In this document: in pieces, positions 26,725-36,477 of the stretch
Position numbering within the stretch: position 1 is the stretch's first letter
How the letters are laid out: each line of letters opens with the position of its first letter
From: Lactococcus cremoris subsp. cremoris NBRC 100676
Lineage (GTDB): Bacteria; Bacillota; Bacilli; Lactobacillales; Streptococcaceae
NCBI RefSeq assembly: GCF_001591705.1
Contig: NZ_BCVK01000016.1
Span: 1-39,092, forward strand
Length of the DNA stretch: 39,092 nucleotides
Direction of reading: 5' to 3'
The notes under the pieces: model-generated
What the model saw: the letters and a program-made list of their open reading frames with translations, nothing else
The model's database searches: none
What the model was told of the DNA's origin: nothing
Program-made: the position numbers and the translations under genes

Positions 26725-27975
26725 ATGATAAATGCCAAAGAGGTCGAAGAAGCCTATGATTTGTTAAAGCCAGTTGTCACCAAAACCCCTTTACAACTAG
26801 ACCCTTATCTTTCCAACAAATATCAAGCAAATATTTATTTAAAAGAAGAAAACTTACAAAAGGTTCGTTCCTTTAAGTTGCGAGGCGCCTATTATTCTAT
26901 CAGTAAATTAAGTGCTGACCAACGCTCTAAAGGTGTGGTTTGTGCCTCTGCGGGTAATCATGCACAAGGAGTAGCCTTTGCAGCCAATCAATTGAATATT
27001 TCTGCCACAATTTTCATGCCTGTCACCACCCCTAATCAAAAAGTTTCACAAGTTAAGTTTTTTGGTGGTCATCATGTCATGATTCGGCTGATTGGCGACA
27101 CTTTTGATGAGTCAGCAAAAGCAGCCAAAGAATTTTCGAAAGATAACGGAAAACCATTCATAGATCCTTTTGATGATGAAAAGGTAATCGCTGGACAAGG
27201 GACAGTAGCTTTGGAAATATTTGCTCAAGGTCAAAAACTTGGGGTTAACTTTGATAAAATACTCGTCCAGATTGGCGGAGGGGGCTTAATTGCTGGAATC
27301 ACTGCCTACAGTCACGAACACTATCCTGACACTGAAATCGTGGGAGTTGAAGCAAAAGGTGCAACAAGTATGAGAGCAGCTTACTTGGCGGGTCATCCAG
27401 TCACTTTAGAACATATTGATAAATTTGCTGACGGAATTGCTGTGGCAACTGTTGGCCAAAAAACTTATCAAATCATTAATGACAAAGTCAAGCAATTAAT
27501 TGCTGTTGACGAAGGATTGATTTCACAGACCATTTTGGATTTATATTCTAAGTTAGGAATTGTCGCAGAGCCCGCTGGTGCAACCTCTGTTGCCGCACTT
27601 GAACTCGTCAAAGATGAGATAAAAGGCAAAAATATCGTCTGTATTATTAGTGGTGGAAATAACGACATCAGTCGAATGCAAGAAATTGAAGAAAAAGCTT
27701 TGGTTTATGAGGGCTTAAAACATTATTTCGTCATTAATTTCCCCCAAAGATCGGGAGCTCTTCGGACTTTTGTCAGTAATATTTTAGGACCCAATGATGA
27801 CATTACAAGATTTGAATATATAAAAAGGGTGGACAAAGGTAAAGGGCCTTGTCTTGTTGGTATTTTACTCGAAAATCCCAATGACTACGACGCTTTGATT
27901 AAGCGAATTGAACAATTTGATAGCCGTTATGTAAATTTACATGGAAATGAAAGTTTATATGAATTATTAGTTTAA
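26725..27975 (+). CDS. ilvA: Threonine dehydratase, biosynthetic
   Basis: A 416-residue PLP enzyme that makes 2-oxobutyrate from threonine for isoleucine. The PLP-binding Lys51 lies in KVRSFKLRGAYY, the phosphate-binding Gly loop is GGGGLIAG, and SAGNHAQG and SGGNND are present. The C-terminal about 80 residues (YFVINFPQRSGALRTFV) form a single short ACT-like regulatory part, as in Gram-positive enzymes, not the double domain of enteric IlvA. GGAGG lies at 26711-26715. Confidence 0.94.
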   Translation: MINAKEVEEAYDLLKPVVTKTPLQLDPYLSNKYQANIYLKEENLQKVRSFKLRGAYYSISKLSADQRSKGVVCASAGNHAQGVAFAANQLNISATIFMPVTTPNQKVSQVKFFGGHHVMIRLIGDTFDESAKAAKEFSKDNGKPFIDPFDDEKVIAGQGTVALEIFAQGQKLGVNFDKILVQIGGGGLIAGITAYSHEHYPDTEIVGVEAKGATSMRAAYLAGHPVTLEHIDKFADGIAVATVGQKTYQIINDKVKQLIAVDEGLISQTILDLYSKLGIVAEPAGATSVAALELVKDEIKGKNIVCIISGGNNDISRMQEIEEKALVYEGLKHYFVINFPQRSGALRTFVSNILGPNDDITRFEYIKRVDKGKGPCLVGILLENPNDYDALIKRIEQFDSRYVNLHGNESLYELLV

Positions 27976-28031
27976 GATATAGTTCATACTAAATTGCTTT
28001 TATTTTCCCATTAATATTTTCTAGTCTACGT

Positions 28032-28062
28032 TTCTTTTAAATCACTAGAAATTTGATATAAT
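28032..28062 (+). promoter_or_regulatory. Putative aldB promoter
   Basis: TGATATAAT with consensus TATAAT at 28057-28062 and TG directly before makes an extended -10. The -35 region (TTCTTT near 28032) is weak. The position, 48 bases before aldB, suggests expression apart from the ilv operon, which fits earlier reports that aldB has its own transcript. Confidence 0.55.
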
Positions 28063-28109
28063 TTAATTAATAAATTATTTAAATTTAATGAGATAGAAAA
28101 GAGAATATC

Positions 28110-28820
28110 ATGTCAGAAATCACACAACTTTTTCAATATAATACCCTTGGGGCATTAATGGCCGGACTTTATGAGGGGACAATGACGATTGGTGAGCTCT
28201 TGAAACATGGTGACTTAGGAATTGGAACTTTAGATTCAATTGATGGCGAATTGATTGTTTTAGATGGTAAAGCTTATCAAGCTAAGGGAGATAAAACGAT
28301 CGTCGAATTAACTGACGATATCAAAGTTCCTTACGCTGCAGTTGTTCCTCATCAGGCAGAAGTTGTTTTCAAACAAAAATTTACAGTAAGCGATAAAGAA
28401 TTAGAAGACCGAATTGAAAGCTATTTTGATGGTCAAAACTTATTCCGCTCAATCAAAATTACTGGTGAATTTCCAAAAATGCATGTACGAATGATTCCGC
28501 GTGCTAAATCAGGAACAAAATTTGTAGAAGTTTCACAAAACCAACCAGAATATACCGAAGAAAATGTCAAAGGAACAATTGTCGGAATTTGGACTCCTGA
28601 AATGTTCCATGGTGTCAGCGTTGCTGGTTATCATCTTCATTTTATTAGTGAAGATTTCACTTTTGGTGGACATATTCTTGATTTTATTATTGATAATGGG
28701 ACTGTTGAAATTGGAGCAATTGACCAATTGAATCAATCATTCCCTGTTCAAGATCGCAAATTTTTATTTGCCGACCTTGACATCGAGGCTTTGAAAAAAG
28801 ATATTGACGTAGCTGAATGA
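28110..28820 (+). CDS. aldB: Alpha-acetolactate decarboxylase
   Basis: A 236-residue zinc enzyme that converts acetolactate to acetoin. Zinc-binding residues are His175, His177 and His188 in YHLHFISEDFTFGGH, with the family spacing of 2 and 11. In lactococci it diverts acetolactate when branched-chain amino acids are in excess, keeping the Val and Leu pools balanced. Placed at the end of the leu-ilv operon, it competes with ilvC for the same substrate. Confidence 0.95.
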   Translation: MSEITQLFQYNTLGALMAGLYEGTMTIGELLKHGDLGIGTLDSIDGELIVLDGKAYQAKGDKTIVELTDDIKVPYAAVVPHQAEVVFKQKFTVSDKELEDRIESYFDGQNLFRSIKITGEFPKMHVRMIPRAKSGTKFVEVSQNQPEYTEENVKGTIVGIWTPEMFHGVSVAGYHLHFISEDFTFGGHILDFIIDNGTVEIGAIDQLNQSFPVQDRKFLFADLDIEALKKDIDVAE

Positions 28821-28859
28821 TAATTGCTTAAATTTCTTTAGCTACAAAGGAGAAATTTA

Positions 28860-29240
28860 ATGAACATTATTGCAACACGCAATGCTCCCGCAGCGATTGG
28901 CCCTTACGTTCAAGGGAAAATAGTAAATGGCTTACTTTATGCCTCTGGACAAATTCCTTTGAATCCTCTTGATGGAGAAATCGTCGGTGATACAATCGAA
29001 CTTCAAACTGAACAAGTGATGAAAAACATTGCCGCAATTTTGAAAGAGGCTCATTCAAATTTTGATTCCGTTATTAAAACAACTTGTTTTTTAAAGAACA
29101 TCGAAGATTTTTCCAAGTTTAACGCGATATATTCAAAATTCTTTAATAAAAACTTTCCAGCTCGCTCCGCTGTAGGAGTTGCTGGATTGCCCAAAGAAGT
29201 TCTCATTGAAATCGAATTTATTGCTGAGATTAAGTCCTAA
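28860..29240 (+). CDS. aldR: RidA/YjgF-family protein (AldR)
   Basis: A 126-residue protein of the RidA (2-iminobutanoate/enamine deaminase) family, with NAPAAIGPYVQGKIVNGL, ASGQIPLNP and the C-terminal PARSAVGVAGLPKEVLIEIE containing the catalytic Arg. RidA removes reactive imines made by PLP dehydratases such as IlvA, so its place after ilvA-aldB makes sense. In lactococci the gene is named aldR and was first seen as a regulator of aldB. AAAGGAGAAA precedes the start. Confidence 0.9.
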   Translation: MNIIATRNAPAAIGPYVQGKIVNGLLYASGQIPLNPLDGEIVGDTIELQTEQVMKNIAAILKEAHSNFDSVIKTTCFLKNIEDFSKFNAIYSKFFNKNFPARSAVGVAGLPKEVLIEIEFIAEIKS

Positions 29241-29260
29241 CGTAATAGCATATTAACTAT

Positions 29261-29295
29261 AAAAATTACTGACAAAAAAGCTGTCAGTAATTTTT
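29261..29295 (+). terminator. Terminator of the leu-ilv-ald operon
   Basis: AAAAATTACTGACA (29261-29274) pairs fully with 29282-29295. The loop is 7 bases and the 3' arm ends in a run of T. This is the only strong terminator after the attenuator until here. Confidence 0.9.
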
Positions 29296-29300
29296 TTTAG

Positions 29301-29371
29301 TTACAATTATATATTTTTATCGTATAGAAAGATATAAGCAAATTTAAAAGTGACTGACTCATCCTGTCAGT
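29301..29371 (+). promoter_or_regulatory. Putative dprA promoter and leader hairpin
   Basis: TTACAA (29301-29306), 16 bases, TATAGA (29323-29328) is a weak promoter candidate. Downstream, ACTGAC (29353-29358) and GTCAGT (29366-29371) form a 6-bp hairpin just before the ribosome site AGAGGT of dprA. Confidence 0.3.
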
Positions 29372-29387
29372 AATATTAGAGGTAGAT

Positions 29388-30236
29388 ATGATTACAAATT
29401 TTGATTTATTTCGTTGGAAAAAAGCAGGAATGACCAATCTTGGTGTAAATAAGCTCTTAAAATTTTTCCGCAAATATGATATAAAAATAAGCTTACGACA
29501 AATGGGACAAGTGGCTCAAGTCAAATCAATCCCTAACTTTATCGAACAATATAAAAATCAGGACGTAAAGAAACTCAGGATAGACTATAAAAAATTTTCC
29601 TCCTTTTCCATTCTTGATGACCTTTATCCCGAGCGTCTAAGAGAAATCTACAACCCACCCGTTTTAATTTTTTATCAGGGAAATATTGATTTATTAAAAA
29701 ATCCTAAACTTGCCTTTGTTGGAAGCCGCCTAGCAGGTCAATCAGGGATAAAAGCTGTCCAAAAAATTATCACAGAATTGAATCAATCCTTTACAATAGT
29801 AAGCGGGCTTGCTAAAGGGATTGACACAGCCAGCCATCTGTCAGCAATTAAAACTAAAACACCAACAATTGCTGTTATTGGTACAGGATTGGATATTTTC
29901 TATCCACTAGAAAATAGTAAAATACAGGAATATCTAGCAAAAAATCAATTAGTTTTAAGTGAATATTCATTAGGCGAAAAACCACTTAAATACCACTTTC
30001 CAGAGCGCAATCGAATTATTGCTGGTCTTTCACGGGGAGTTGTTGTCGTGGAAGCAAAATTAAGAAGTGGCAGTTTAATCACCTGTGAAAGGGCACTGGA
30101 AGAAGGAAGAGATATCTTTGCCATCCCTGGAAATATTGCAGATGGAACATCTGATGGCTGTAATCATCTTATTCAACAAGGAGCAAAACTTGTCTATCAA
30201 GCTCAAGATATTTTAGAAGAATATTTGTACAATTAA
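29388..30236 (+). CDS. dprA: DNA processing protein DprA
   Basis: A 282-residue Rossmann-like protein that loads RecA on incoming single-stranded DNA in natural transformation. Family marks are FVGSRLAGQSG, SGLAKGIDTASHLSA, AVIGTGLDIFYP, YHFPERNRIIAGLSRGVVVV and SGSLITCERALEEGRDIFAIPGN. It looks intact. The C-terminal winged-helix domain found in some homologues is absent. AGAGGT lies 6 bases before ATG. It stands alone before topA, an order common in lactococci and streptococci. Confidence 0.93.
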   Translation: MITNFDLFRWKKAGMTNLGVNKLLKFFRKYDIKISLRQMGQVAQVKSIPNFIEQYKNQDVKKLRIDYKKFSSFSILDDLYPERLREIYNPPVLIFYQGNIDLLKNPKLAFVGSRLAGQSGIKAVQKIITELNQSFTIVSGLAKGIDTASHLSAIKTKTPTIAVIGTGLDIFYPLENSKIQEYLAKNQLVLSEYSLGEKPLKYHFPERNRIIAGLSRGVVVVEAKLRSGSLITCERALEEGRDIFAIPGNIADGTSDGCNHLIQQGAKLVYQAQDILEEYLYN

Positions 30237-30327
30237 AAAATAGCTATAAGCCCTTAAATATAAAGCTCTTAGCGGTGTTTTATTATCTCAATTAATAACA
30301 AGTTTTACTATAAGAAAACTAAATAGC

Positions 30328-30356
30328 TTGACATATTGAAGAAAAGCATTTATTAT
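30328..30356 (+). promoter_or_regulatory. topA promoter
   Basis: TTGACA (30328-30333) and TATTAT (30351-30356) are spaced by 17 bases. This is the best promoter in the gap between dprA and topA. It leaves about 140 untranslated bases before topA, in which I see no further clear structure. Confidence 0.7.
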
Positions 30357-30501
30357 GGGAGAGTGAATTTATTGTAGGAAGTCAGTAATTTAGACCAAAC
30401 ATTAGTTCAATTTCCACTTTCTAATCACTAAATCCTCTATGAACTGTATAACATTTTATAGATAGTGGATATTTAAAAATAGATAAATAGGAATATTAAT
30501 T

Positions 30502-32628
30502 ATGCCAACTTCAACTAAAACTAAAACTAGTACAAAGAAAAAAACAACACGAAAGAAAGTGACTCCTGGGAAAAATCTCGTAATTGTCGAATCGCCTGCT
30601 AAAGCCAAAACAATTGAAAAATATCTTGGACGAAACTATAAAGTTGTTGCTTCTGTCGGTCATATTCGTGATTTAAAAAAATCAACGATGTCTGTTGATA
30701 TCGAGAATGATTATGAACCACAATATATCAATATTCGAGGTAAGGCACCTCTAATCAACTCACTCAAAAAAGAAGCCAAAGCTGCCAAAGCTGTCTATCT
30801 CGCGAGTGACCCGGACCGTGAAGGAGAAGCAATTTCATGGCACTTAGCTCACATCTTGAATCTTCCACTCGAAGAAAAAAACCGTGTGGTCTTCAACGAA
30901 ATTACTAAAGACGCCGTAAAAAACGCCTTTAAGGAACCACGTCAAATTGATGTAGATTTGGTTGATGCCCAACAAGCACGTCGCGTTCTTGACCGCCTAG
31001 TTGGATATTCAATCAGTCCAATTCTTTGGAAAAAGGTCAAAAAAGGACTTTCTGCAGGTCGAGTTCAATCGATTGCTTTAAAATTAATCGTTGACCGCGA
31101 AAATGAAATTAATGCCTTTATCCCAGAAGAATACTGGTCAATTGATGGGGAATTCAAAAAAGGAACCAAGAAATTTAAAGCTTCATTTTGGGGAATTGAT
31201 GGAAAAAAACATCCATTAAAAAATAACGAAGATGTTATTAAAGTGATGGAGCGTTTAGACGGTCCTGATTTCAATGTCGATAAAGTTGAAAAGAAAGAAC
31301 GTCGTAGAAATTCACCACTCCCTTATACAACAAGTTCAATGCAACAAGATGCAGCAAATAAGCTTAACTTTCGTACCCGTAAAACAATGATGGTTGCCCA
31401 ACAGCTTTATGAAGGATTGACACTCGGAAGTCAAGGACATCAAGGTCTGATTACCTATATGCGTACCGACTCAACACGTATTTCTCCTGTCGCACAAAGT
31501 GCAGCTCATAGCTATATTGCGGAACAATTTGGCGAAAAGTACAGCAAGCACGGTTCAAAAGTTAAGAATGCCTCTGGTGCTCAAGATGCCCACGAAGCCA
31601 TTCGACCTTCAAATGTCTTTAATACACCTGAGTCCATTGCTAAATATTTGGACAAAGACCAATTAAAACTCTATACACTTATTTGGAATCGTTTTGTTGC
31701 TAGCCAAATGGTTGCAGCCATTTTTGATACTGTGAAAGTGAACCTTTCACAAAATGGTGTCATTTTTATCGCCAATGGTTCACAGGTCAAATTCGACGGT
31801 TATCTTAGAATCTACAACGACTCCGATAAATCAAATATGCTTCCAGAAATGGAAGAAAACGAGACAGTGAAAAAAGCAAATGTTAAACCAGAACAACACT
31901 TCACACAACCACCGGCTCGATATTCTGAAGCAACACTCATTAAAACATTAGAAGAAAACGGTGTAGGCCGTCCCTCAACCTATGCTCCAACCTTAGAAAC
32001 AATTCAAAAACGCTATTATGTAAGATTATCAGCAAAACGATTTGAACCTACGGAACTTGGAGAAATCGTTAACAAGTTGATTGTTGAATTTTTCCCTAAC
32101 ATTGTTAATACCGAATTCACTGCCGAAATGGAAAAAGATCTTGATCAGGTTGAAGAAGGAAAACGCCAATGGATTGAGGTTGTTGACCAATTCTACAAAC
32201 CTTTTGCTAAAGAACTTGAAAATGCTGAAGAAGGTATGGAGAAGATTCAAATCAAGGATGAACCCGCTGGTTTTGATTGTGATGTGTGTGGAAGTCCAAT
32301 GGTCATTAAATTAGGACGTTTCGGTAAGTTTTATGCTTGTAGTAACTTCCCAGATTGCCGAAATACCAAGGCTATCGTGAAAGAAATTGGCGTAAAATGT
32401 CCACTTTGTCATGAAGGAAACATCATTGAACGTAAAACTAAGAAAAATAGAATTTTCTATGGTTGTGACCGCTATCCTGAATGTGAATTTACAAGCTGGG
32501 ACAAACCAATTGGACGTGATTGTCCTAAATCTGGTCATTTTCTCGTTGAAAAGAAAGTTCGTGGTGGTGGTAAACAAGTCGTGTGTTCAAATGACGAGTG
32601 TGACTATCAAGAAGAAAAACAAAAATAA
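30502..32628 (+). CDS. topA: DNA topoisomerase I
   Basis: A 708-residue type IA topoisomerase that relaxes negative supercoils. The N-terminal Toprim domain starts [20 protein letters not shown] with the metal acids in [13 protein letters not shown]. The catalytic Tyr319 lies in [13 protein letters not shown]. The C-terminus has three zinc-ribbon-like segments ([16 protein letters not shown] with CDRYPEC, and a third with one pair degenerate). The first 22 residues are Lys/Thr-rich. AGGAA lies 9 bases before ATG. Confidence 0.96.
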   Translation: MPTSTKTKTSTKKKTTRKKVTPGKNLVIVESPAKAKTIEKYLGRNYKVVASVGHIRDLKKSTMSVDIENDYEPQYINIRGKAPLINSLKKEAKAAKAVYLASDPDREGEAISWHLAHILNLPLEEKNRVVFNEITKDAVKNAFKEPRQIDVDLVDAQQARRVLDRLVGYSISPILWKKVKKGLSAGRVQSIALKLIVDRENEINAFIPEEYWSIDGEFKKGTKKFKASFWGIDGKKHPLKNNEDVIKVMERLDGPDFNVDKVEKKERRRNSPLPYTTSSMQQDAANKLNFRTRKTMMVAQQLYEGLTLGSQGHQGLITYMRTDSTRISPVAQSAAHSYIAEQFGEKYSKHGSKVKNASGAQDAHEAIRPSNVFNTPESIAKYLDKDQLKLYTLIWNRFVASQMVAAIFDTVKVNLSQNGVIFIANGSQVKFDGYLRIYNDSDKSNMLPEMEENETVKKANVKPEQHFTQPPARYSEATLIKTLEENGVGRPSTYAPTLETIQKRYYVRLSAKRFEPTELGEIVNKLIVEFFPNIVNTEFTAEMEKDLDQVEEGKRQWIEVVDQFYKPFAKELENAEEGMEKIQIKDEPAGFDCDVCGSPMVIKLGRFGKFYACSNFPDCRNTKAIVKEIGVKCPLCHEGNIIERKTKKNRIFYGCDRYPECEFTSWDKPIGRDCPKSGHFLVEKKVRGGGKQVVCSNDECDYQEEKQK

Positions 32629-32648
32629 AAGGCGCAATAGCGCTTTTT
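32627..32648 (+). terminator. Terminator of topA
   Basis: GCGC (32632-32635), loop AATA, GCGC (32640-32643), extended by a G-U pair and A-T pairs into a T-run. It directly follows the topA stop. Confidence 0.75.
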
Positions 32649-32686
32649 TATTATATTAATCAATGGTAAAATTCAATAAAATTAGA

Positions 32687-32692
32687 TATAAT
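32687..32692 (+). promoter_or_regulatory. -10 box right before trmFO
   Basis: A consensus TATAAT ends seven bases before the trmFO ATG. The -35 is poor (ATGGTA, 32663-32668, 18-base spacing). Transcription would begin at or within a base of the start codon. Confidence 0.55.
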
Positions 32693-32699
32693 TGGGACT

Positions 32700-34046
32700 A
32701 TGAGAAAAACACATATTAATGTTATCGGAGCAGGCCTTGCCGGCTCTGAAGCCGCTTATCAAATTGCTAAACGCGGTATCCCAGTAAAAATTTACGAAAT
32801 GCGCGGTCTTAAACAGACCCCTCAACATAAAACAGACAAATTTGCTGAACTTGTTTGTTCAAATTCTCTTCGTGGAGCCGCAATAACCAACGCAGTTGGG
32901 CTCCTCAAAGAAGAAATGAGAAGACTCGACTCAGTAATTATTAAAGCTGCTGAATACACTCAAGTTCCTGCTGGTGGAGCTCTAGCCGTGGACAGAGAAG
33001 GTTTTTCTGATTTTGTTACTAGAGAAGTATCTAATCACCCATTAGTTGAGGTTATTCGTGAAGAAATCACTGACATTCCTCAAGATGAATTGACGATTAT
33101 TGCAACCGGTCCCTTAACTTCTGACAGCTTAGCAAATAAAATCCGTGAATTTAATGGCGCTGATGGTTTTTACTTTTATGATGCGGCAGCTCCAATCATT
33201 GATGCTAATTCGATAAACTTTGATAAAGTTTATAAAAAATCACGTTATGACAAGGGTGAAGCCGATTATATTAACTGTCCAATGACTAAAGAAGAATTTC
33301 AAGATTTTCAAGAAGCCTTGATTTCTGCAGAAGAAGCTCCTCTCAATTCTTTTGAGGATTTAAAAGTCTTTGAAGGCTGTATGCCCATTGAAGAAATGGC
33401 TAAACGTGGCTATAAAACAATGCTGTTTGGTCCCATGAAACCTGTTGGACTGGAATACCCAGATGAATACAAAGGTCCTAGAGATGGCGAATTTAGAACA
33501 CCTTATGCAGTTGTTCAACTTCGCCAAGATAATGCCTCCGCCTCCTTATATAATATTGTCGGATTTCAAACTCACTTAAAGTGGGGAGAACAAAAACGAG
33601 TTTTTCAAATGATTCCAGGACTCGAAAATGCTGAATTCGTTCGCTACGGTGTAATGCATCGAAATTCTTATATGGATTCCCCTAATCTTCTTAAACAAAC
33701 ATTTCAATCACGTAAACAAGAAAATCTCTTTTTTGCTGGGCAAATGACAGGAGTAGAAGGATATGTTGAATCGGCTGCCTCTGGCTTAGTTGCTGGGATC
33801 AATGCGGCTAAACTTTTTAATGATGAAGAAGTGGTGATTTTCCCTAAAACAACTGCAATTGGAAGCCTCCCTTACTATATTACCCATACTGATAGCAAAC
33901 ATTTCCAACCGATGAATGTCACTTTTGGAATTGTTGAGGAGTTAGATGGCCCACGGATTCGTGATAAGAAAGAACGCTATACAAAAGTTGCTGAACGTTC
34001 GTTAAATACTTTAACAGATATCATCTCAAAAGAAAATTTAGCATAA
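32700..34046 (+). CDS. trmFO: tRNA (uracil-54-C5)-methyltransferase, folate-dependent
   Basis: A 448-residue FAD enzyme (older name Gid) that makes ribothymidine 54 in tRNA with methylene-tetrahydrofolate. The FAD motif [10 protein letters not shown] is at residues 10-19. LVCSNSLRG holds the conserved Cys, with [10 protein letters not shown] and [22 protein letters not shown] further on. The start is fixed by homology ([12 protein letters not shown]). There is no ribosome binding site between the -10 box and ATG, so the mRNA may be leaderless. Confidence 0.94.
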   Translation: MRKTHINVIGAGLAGSEAAYQIAKRGIPVKIYEMRGLKQTPQHKTDKFAELVCSNSLRGAAITNAVGLLKEEMRRLDSVIIKAAEYTQVPAGGALAVDREGFSDFVTREVSNHPLVEVIREEITDIPQDELTIIATGPLTSDSLANKIREFNGADGFYFYDAAAPIIDANSINFDKVYKKSRYDKGEADYINCPMTKEEFQDFQEALISAEEAPLNSFEDLKVFEGCMPIEEMAKRGYKTMLFGPMKPVGLEYPDEYKGPRDGEFRTPYAVVQLRQDNASASLYNIVGFQTHLKWGEQKRVFQMIPGLENAEFVRYGVMHRNSYMDSPNLLKQTFQSRKQENLFFAGQMTGVEGYVESAASGLVAGINAAKLFNDEEVVIFPKTTAIGSLPYYITHTDSKHFQPMNVTFGIVEELDGPRIRDKKERYTKVAERSLNTLTDIISKENLA

Positions 34047-34052
34047 TATATA

Positions 34053-34086
34053 AAAAAACGCTTGAAGCTTATCAAGCGCTTTTTTA
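34053..34086. terminator. Bidirectional terminator between trmFO and xerS
   Basis: CGCTTGA (34060-34066) and TCAAGCG (34073-34079) form a 7-bp stem with a 6-base loop, flanked by an A-run on the left and a T-run on the right. It lies between two convergent genes. Confidence 0.8.
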
Positions 34087-34095
34087 TATATTACT

Positions 34096-35166
34096 TTAAA
34101 GACTATCTAAGGCATTTTTTTGCTCTTCATTAATGATATGCGTATAGAGGTCGGTTACCTGAGTTGAAGCATGACCTAGCTGATTACTCACCAACACCTG
34201 CGAATTTGTCTGAGCGTAAAGCCGAGTTGCAAGAGTATGTCTTAGTTTGTGAGGTGTTACCCTAACTTTAAAAGCTTGTGAATATTTAGCGACTAACTTT
34301 TCAACACTAGACGGATCGATTCGACTGGCTATATCACGATAAAGAGTGACAAAAAATGCAGTATCTTTGGCAGTTGTTTTATAACGTTGACTGCGCACCT
34401 CTAAATAGCGCTCAAAATAAGTTTTGGCAAAAGGAGCAAAAGGAACAGCATCCCTTTTACCTCCCTTACGAGTAACTTCAACAATCATAGTGTTAAGATT
34501 TAAATCTCTTAAATCAACATTAACTGCCTCAGATAAACGAATACCAGAAGCTAAAATAAGGGCAATAATTGCTAAATCCCGTTCTTTATTTTTGAAAAAA
34601 CTAGAGTGGGCTCGATTTGATAATGTTTTCTCATATTCACTATCAATATAATCAAGGAAACCCTGAGTTTCATCTCCTAAAAATAATTTTCCTTTGATAT
34701 TTTCAGCACGAGAAGCTAAAGTTTCAGATTTTTTCTTTGTTTGTACTTTTTTCATAACATTACGATAGAAGTAAGGCTCACCATCTTCATTTTCAACCTC
34801 CTCAGTAAGGTATTTATAAAGACTAGAAAGAGCTGATAAAGTACGATTAATTGTCGTTTGGCTAACCCCATAGCGAGTAGAATGGGTATTTAAGCGTGGC
34901 CTTTCCCTAAGATAGAGAATAAATGACTCCAAATCTCGCTTAGTTAAGTTTTCCAGAACAGAGAGTGAAACGTCAGTTATTTTATCAACATCAGCAACCC
35001 CCGAGTCCACCAACCAGCTAAAAAAGCGTTCATATTCTTTTAAATATTCATAAAGTGTATTTAAACTATAAGGAATAGTAAGTTTAGATTGATAATATTC
35101 AAGAACATAAGGAGGCATAACATGCTTTAGTTTTTCAATATTTTGTATTAATTGTTCACGTTTCAT
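34096..35166 (-). CDS. xerS: Tyrosine recombinase XerS
   Basis: A 356-residue single Xer recombinase, as used by streptococci and lactococci in place of XerC/XerD, to resolve chromosome dimers at dif. The N-terminal core-binding domain spans about 1-165. The catalytic domain carries GIRLSEA (Arg), [11 protein letters not shown] (His and Arg), LGHAS (His) and Tyr341 in TDLYTHI. The frame is intact. No ribosome binding site precedes ATG and the -10 box ends six bases before it, which suggests a leaderless mRNA. The dif site is 30 bases upstream. Confidence 0.95.
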   Translation of the reverse strand: MKREQLIQNIEKLKHVMPPYVLEYYQSKLTIPYSLNTLYEYLKEYERFFSWLVDSGVADVDKITDVSLSVLENLTKRDLESFILYLRERPRLNTHSTRYGVSQTTINRTLSALSSLYKYLTEEVENEDGEPYFYRNVMKKVQTKKKSETLASRAENIKGKLFLGDETQGFLDYIDSEYEKTLSNRAHSSFFKNKERDLAIIALILASGIRLSEAVNVDLRDLNLNTMIVEVTRKGGKRDAVPFAPFAKTYFERYLEVRSQRYKTTAKDTAFFVTLYRDIASRIDPSSVEKLVAKYSQAFKVRVTPHKLRHTLATRLYAQTNSQVLVSNQLGHASTQVTDLYTHIINEEQKNALDSL

Positions 35167-35172
35167 AGATTA

Positions 35173-35202
35173 AGTATACCAGAAGAGATATCCAATTGTC
35201 AA
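35173..35202 (-). promoter_or_regulatory. xerS promoter, overlapping dif
   Basis: On the minus strand TTGACA (35202-35197) and TATACT (35178-35173) are spaced by 18 bases. TTGACA forms the outer end of the dif site. Bound recombinase should block this promoter, so autorepression is possible. Confidence 0.65.
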
Positions 35203-35227
35203 GAAAATTACAGTTTTTCGGAAAGAT
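35197..35227 (-). other. dif site (chromosome dimer resolution site)
   Basis: A 31-bp sequence that agrees, as I recall it, with the lactococcal/streptococcal difSL site. On the minus strand it begins ATCTTTCCGAAAAACTG and ends in TTTTCTTGACA. Its position right before xerS is the known arrangement. It marks the replication terminus region of the chromosome. Confidence 0.9.
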
Positions 35228-35769
35228 GTTAATTAAAACTTATAGGAGTGCTGTGTTATCCTTTTTCTTATAAGGTTTTATAACACATTGCTCTCCTGCT
35301 TTTCCTTTTAATTATCTTTTCGGAAAAATTTTTCAAGAAAGTTTTTTTACATATAAACGAAACAGTTAATTAAAAAAGAGAGATTCCGATCTCCCAACAT
35401 AAAAATTCATCACATGAGGTCCGACATCAAAGATTTCGATTTATATCCTTTGTGGCTCCATTTGCTGTCAATGACCGTCTTCCATCGCCTTTACATAGTC
35501 TAATGGTTTGTAGATGATCCGGGTTCCTTCCGGTAACGATTATATTTGTCAGTTCCATTAATATGGGAATACTTGAATGGTTTACTGATTCCCCTCTGTC
35601 ATTTGAATACGTTATTTGATTATATCAAAAATTGCTTGGTAAATAAATTTCAGATAGTTTGTGAATTTTAAAACTTATTTAAGCACCCATATGTTGAGGA
35701 ATTCCCTGAAAATGTATCTTAATTTCTTGCTTTATTTTAATCAATAGTAATTATATGATAATCTATAAA
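35228..35769. other. Long non-coding stretch beyond dif
   Basis: No intact gene is seen in these 540 bases. A minus-strand relic lies at about 35468-35598. A short minus-strand hairpin (GAGAT with ATCTC, 35380-35393) with six T after it on that strand could be its terminator. The rest is AT-rich without recognisable signals. Confidence 0.5.
35468..35598 (-). pseudogene. Relic of an unidentified gene with a frameshift
   Basis: One minus-strand frame reads KYSHINGTDKYNRYRKE and then stops. The neighbouring frame takes over near 35523-35530 with GTRIIYKPLDYVKAMEDGH and a TGA at 35470-35468. Joined, they look like the end of a real protein, but I do not recognise it. An alternative 43-codon frame (starting MELTNIIVTG) overlaps and cannot be excluded. 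Confidence 0.35.
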
Positions 35770-36477
35770 CTAATATATCCAAATCCCTTTTAGTAAATAT
35801 ACTAATGAATCGATAAAAAAATAAATACCAATACCTAATACGAATAGTGAGATTATTATTCTAGTGATATTGCTTAATTTTTTTCTTCGGTTATTTTTAT
35901 CTAAATACCTACTTACTACTTTAATCAATTTTTCATAGACATTAAATATTAATGATACTACTAAAGTATATAAAGGAATCTGACCTAATAACATCCAAAT
36001 TGTCAAACACAATATTGTTAATAATATATTCCCTTCTTTTGCGCTTAGTGCAACCACCGCCCAAAAAGTCGGATCTGACATAGCCCAAAATCCAAAAATA
36101 AAACCTGCAAGTGGCATACTTCTTTTGGCAAATTGCATAAATTTTGATTCTTTCTTGTCGTCTTCTCTTTCTTTATTTCCTTTCAGAAAAGTCGTTCTTA
36201 TAAACCAAGCCACACATACAATGGATATCAAAAAACCTGTGAATACGTAAGCCATGTCTGGAATATGATTCATTATATTTGTAAAGTAATCCAAGCCAAT
36301 ACTGGCACCGTATGAAAATATTAATCCAAAAATGACCGTAGAAAGTAGGGCCATTAAAGCAAATAAATATATTTGTTTTTTCTTTGTTCCCTTTGCCAAT
36401 TCAGCCATTATAAGGATTGCTCCCATTGGATCAAATCCGCCGAATCCTAACAAAATTGATGATAGTATTAGTTTCAT
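35770..36477 (-). CDS. Multipass membrane protein
   Basis: A 235-residue protein with about six hydrophobic helices. The first holds LLGFGGFDPMGAILIMAELAKG, followed by a basic loop. A charged loop (KGNKEREDDKKESK, about 98-112) divides two three-helix halves. This layout resembles LysE- or GAP-type small transporters, but I cannot assign a family. GGAGG lies 8-12 bases before ATG. It is the first intact gene beyond dif and seems to be transcribed alone. Confidence 0.65.
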   Translation of the reverse strand: MKLILSSILLGFGGFDPMGAILIMAELAKGTKKKQIYLFALMALLSTVIFGLIFSYGASIGLDYFTNIMNHIPDMAYVFTGFLISIVCVAWFIRTTFLKGNKEREDDKKESKFMQFAKRSMPLAGFIFGFWAMSDPTFWAVVALSAKEGNILLTILCLTIWMLLGQIPLYTLVVSLIFNVYEKLIKVVSRYLDKNNRRKKLSNITRIIISLFVLGIGIYFFIDSLVYLLKGIWIY

